The notes under the pieces were generated by a model. It searched no databases, was not told the DNA's origin, and saw nothing but the letters and a program-made list of their open reading frames with translations. Of a stretch of DNA of 64,000 bases, positions 63,310 to 64,000 are shown in pieces. Both the position numbers and the translations under genes were made by a program. This DNA is from Schauerella aestuarii (GTDB lineage Bacteria > Pseudomonadota > Gammaproteobacteria > Burkholderiales > Burkholderiaceae_B), in NCBI RefSeq assembly GCF_009866805.1, contig NZ_SIZW01000039.1:558001-622000 (forward strand). The letters run 5' to 3'. Within the stretch, counting starts at the first letter, position 1. The number at the start of each line of letters is the position of its first letter.

Positions 63310-63720
63310 TCAGTCACCCTTCGGCAACTGCGCAATCACCTTGATCTCAAAATCAAACCCTGCCAGCCAGGTCACGCCAGGCACGGTCACGTTCGGGTAG
63401 GGCGCCTCGCCCCAGAACTCTGCAACTGCGGCCCAGGCTTTCTCGAAGTTCTTTTCGGGATCGACGATGAATACCGTGACGTCGACCACATCGTTGAACG
63501 TGCAGCCCGCAGCTTCGAGAATCCCATTGAGATTCGTGAAGGCGCGCCGCACTTGGGCTTCGAGGTCCGGCTCCGGTGTGCCGTCTTCACGGCTGCCGAC
63601 TTGGCCCGAAACAAACAGCAGTCCATTGGATCGCACCGCGGGCGAATAGCGATAGCGTTCGTACAGTGCCTGGCGTCCAGCGGGGAAAACAACATCGCGG
63701 GTGGATTTGGAAGTCGTCAT
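63310..63720 (-). CDS. RidA family protein
   Basis: A 136-residue protein of the YjgF/YER057c/UK114 family. SPAVRSNGLLFVSGQVG and QVRRAFTNLNGILEAAGCTF are typical; VTVFIVDPEKNFEKAWAAVA is the usual middle. Canonical RidA has an arginine that binds the iminoacid carboxylate near the C-terminus; here the region reads PGVTWLAGFDFEIKVIAQLP with no arginine, so this is probably a Rid1-7 type homologue rather than the enamine deaminase itself. Start 63720 has GGAG seven bases upstream; the frame upstream to 63810 is not needed. Confidence 0.88.
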   Translation of the reverse strand: MTTSKSTRDVVFPAGRQALYERYRYSPAVRSNGLLFVSGQVGSREDGTPEPDLEAQVRRAFTNLNGILEAAGCTFNDVVDVTVFIVDPEKNFEKAWAAVAEFWGEAPYPNVTVPGVTWLAGFDFEIKVIAQLPKGD

Positions 63721-63865
63721 CAAGAATCTCCTGAGAAAGGGCCGCTCCCGGCCCGGTGTGTTCGATGAACCTACTGTATGCCCCCACGCGCGGTTGATAA
63801 ACGCCCACATCTATCCATCACTGTTTGTAGAATCCAAATAATCCCCTGAGCTTTCGGAGCACCCC

Positions 63866-64000
63866 ATGGACCGGTTCGATGCAATGCAGGCCTTCGCACG
63901 CGTGGTGGAAGCGGGCAGCTTCACCAAAGCTGCCGAGACGCTGCACATGAGCAAGACCACGGTGACCCAGCTGGTGCAGCAACTGGAGGCGCGGTTGCGC
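63866..64000 (+). CDS. LysR-family regulator, N-terminal part only
   Basis: Opens MDRFDAMQAFARVVEAGSFT and continues with KAAETLHMSKTTVTQLVQQL, the classic LysR winged HTH, and runs off the right edge after 45 residues. GGAGC lies six bases before the ATG at 63866. It is divergent from the RidA gene and may regulate it, as is common for LysR proteins. Confidence 0.93.
   Translation, partial: MDRFDAMQAFARVVEAGSFTKAAETLHMSKTTVTQLVQQLEARLR

Overview
The window is a 64 kb piece of a GC-rich betaproteobacterial chromosome, probably a member of the Burkholderiales (Bordetella/Achromobacter-like). I infer this from a Bug-type tricarboxylate-binding protein gene sitting beside a CoA-transferase, an enoyl-CoA hydratase and a GntR regulator, from several dedicated ABC importers, and from overall base and codon use. 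Species-level identity cannot be read from the sequence alone.

Left part (1-32423), ordinary chromosomal genes. On the minus strand, 1-9543 holds an M20 amidohydrolase (cut by the window edge), an orphan PqiB-like MCE protein, an M81 (MlrC-like) metallopeptidase and a complete oligopeptide-type ABC importer (binding protein, two permeases, fused double ATPase). On the plus strand, 10100-17374 is an amide/nitrile operon: nitrilase-family hydrolase, branched-chain/amide ABC importer (with a LivM-LivG fusion), AmiC-like sensor and AmiR-like ANTAR antiterminator. A consensus sigma-70 promoter (9941-9970) and a leader with small hairpins ending in an intrinsic terminator precede it, the layout expected for AmiR-controlled antitermination. 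Then follow a UvrD-like helicase, a Pr6Pr membrane protein, the branched-chain 2-oxoacid dehydrogenase operon (E1 alpha, E1 beta, E2; no E3), a minus-strand acyl-CoA operon (CoA-transferase, FCD/GntR regulator, enoyl-CoA hydratase, Bug protein), an MFS exporter and a sorbosone-dehydrogenase-like enzyme.

Central part (32862-58323), a Dpd (7-deazapurine in DNA) modification-restriction island with visibly lower GC than its surroundings. A plus-strand operon of eight tightly coupled genes (dpdE, F, G, H, I, J, K, D) is the restriction side: three helicases, an ATPase, a PLD-type protein and accessory proteins. It faces a convergent minus-strand operon, the modification side: a DUF6884/YaaA-like protein, a DGQHR protein, the TGT-like DNA transglycosylase dpdA, a second DGQHR protein (dpdB), then queC, a triple-domain queD and queE, which make the preQ0 precursor. 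FolE is not in the island, so GTP cyclohydrolase is presumably supplied elsewhere. Unusual points are the QueD protein with three PTPS-fold units whose catalytic residues are split between units, the two DGQHR paralogues flanking dpdA, and the uncharacterised first gene, which is a candidate for the step that converts the nitrile to the amide.

Right part (58324-64000): tRNA-Leu(CAA) with its own terminator directly abuts the island, then htpG, a beta-lactamase-fold serine hydrolase, a HTH-nucleotidyltransferase fusion with two in-phase palindromes at its start, a RidA-family protein and the beginning of a LysR regulator gene.
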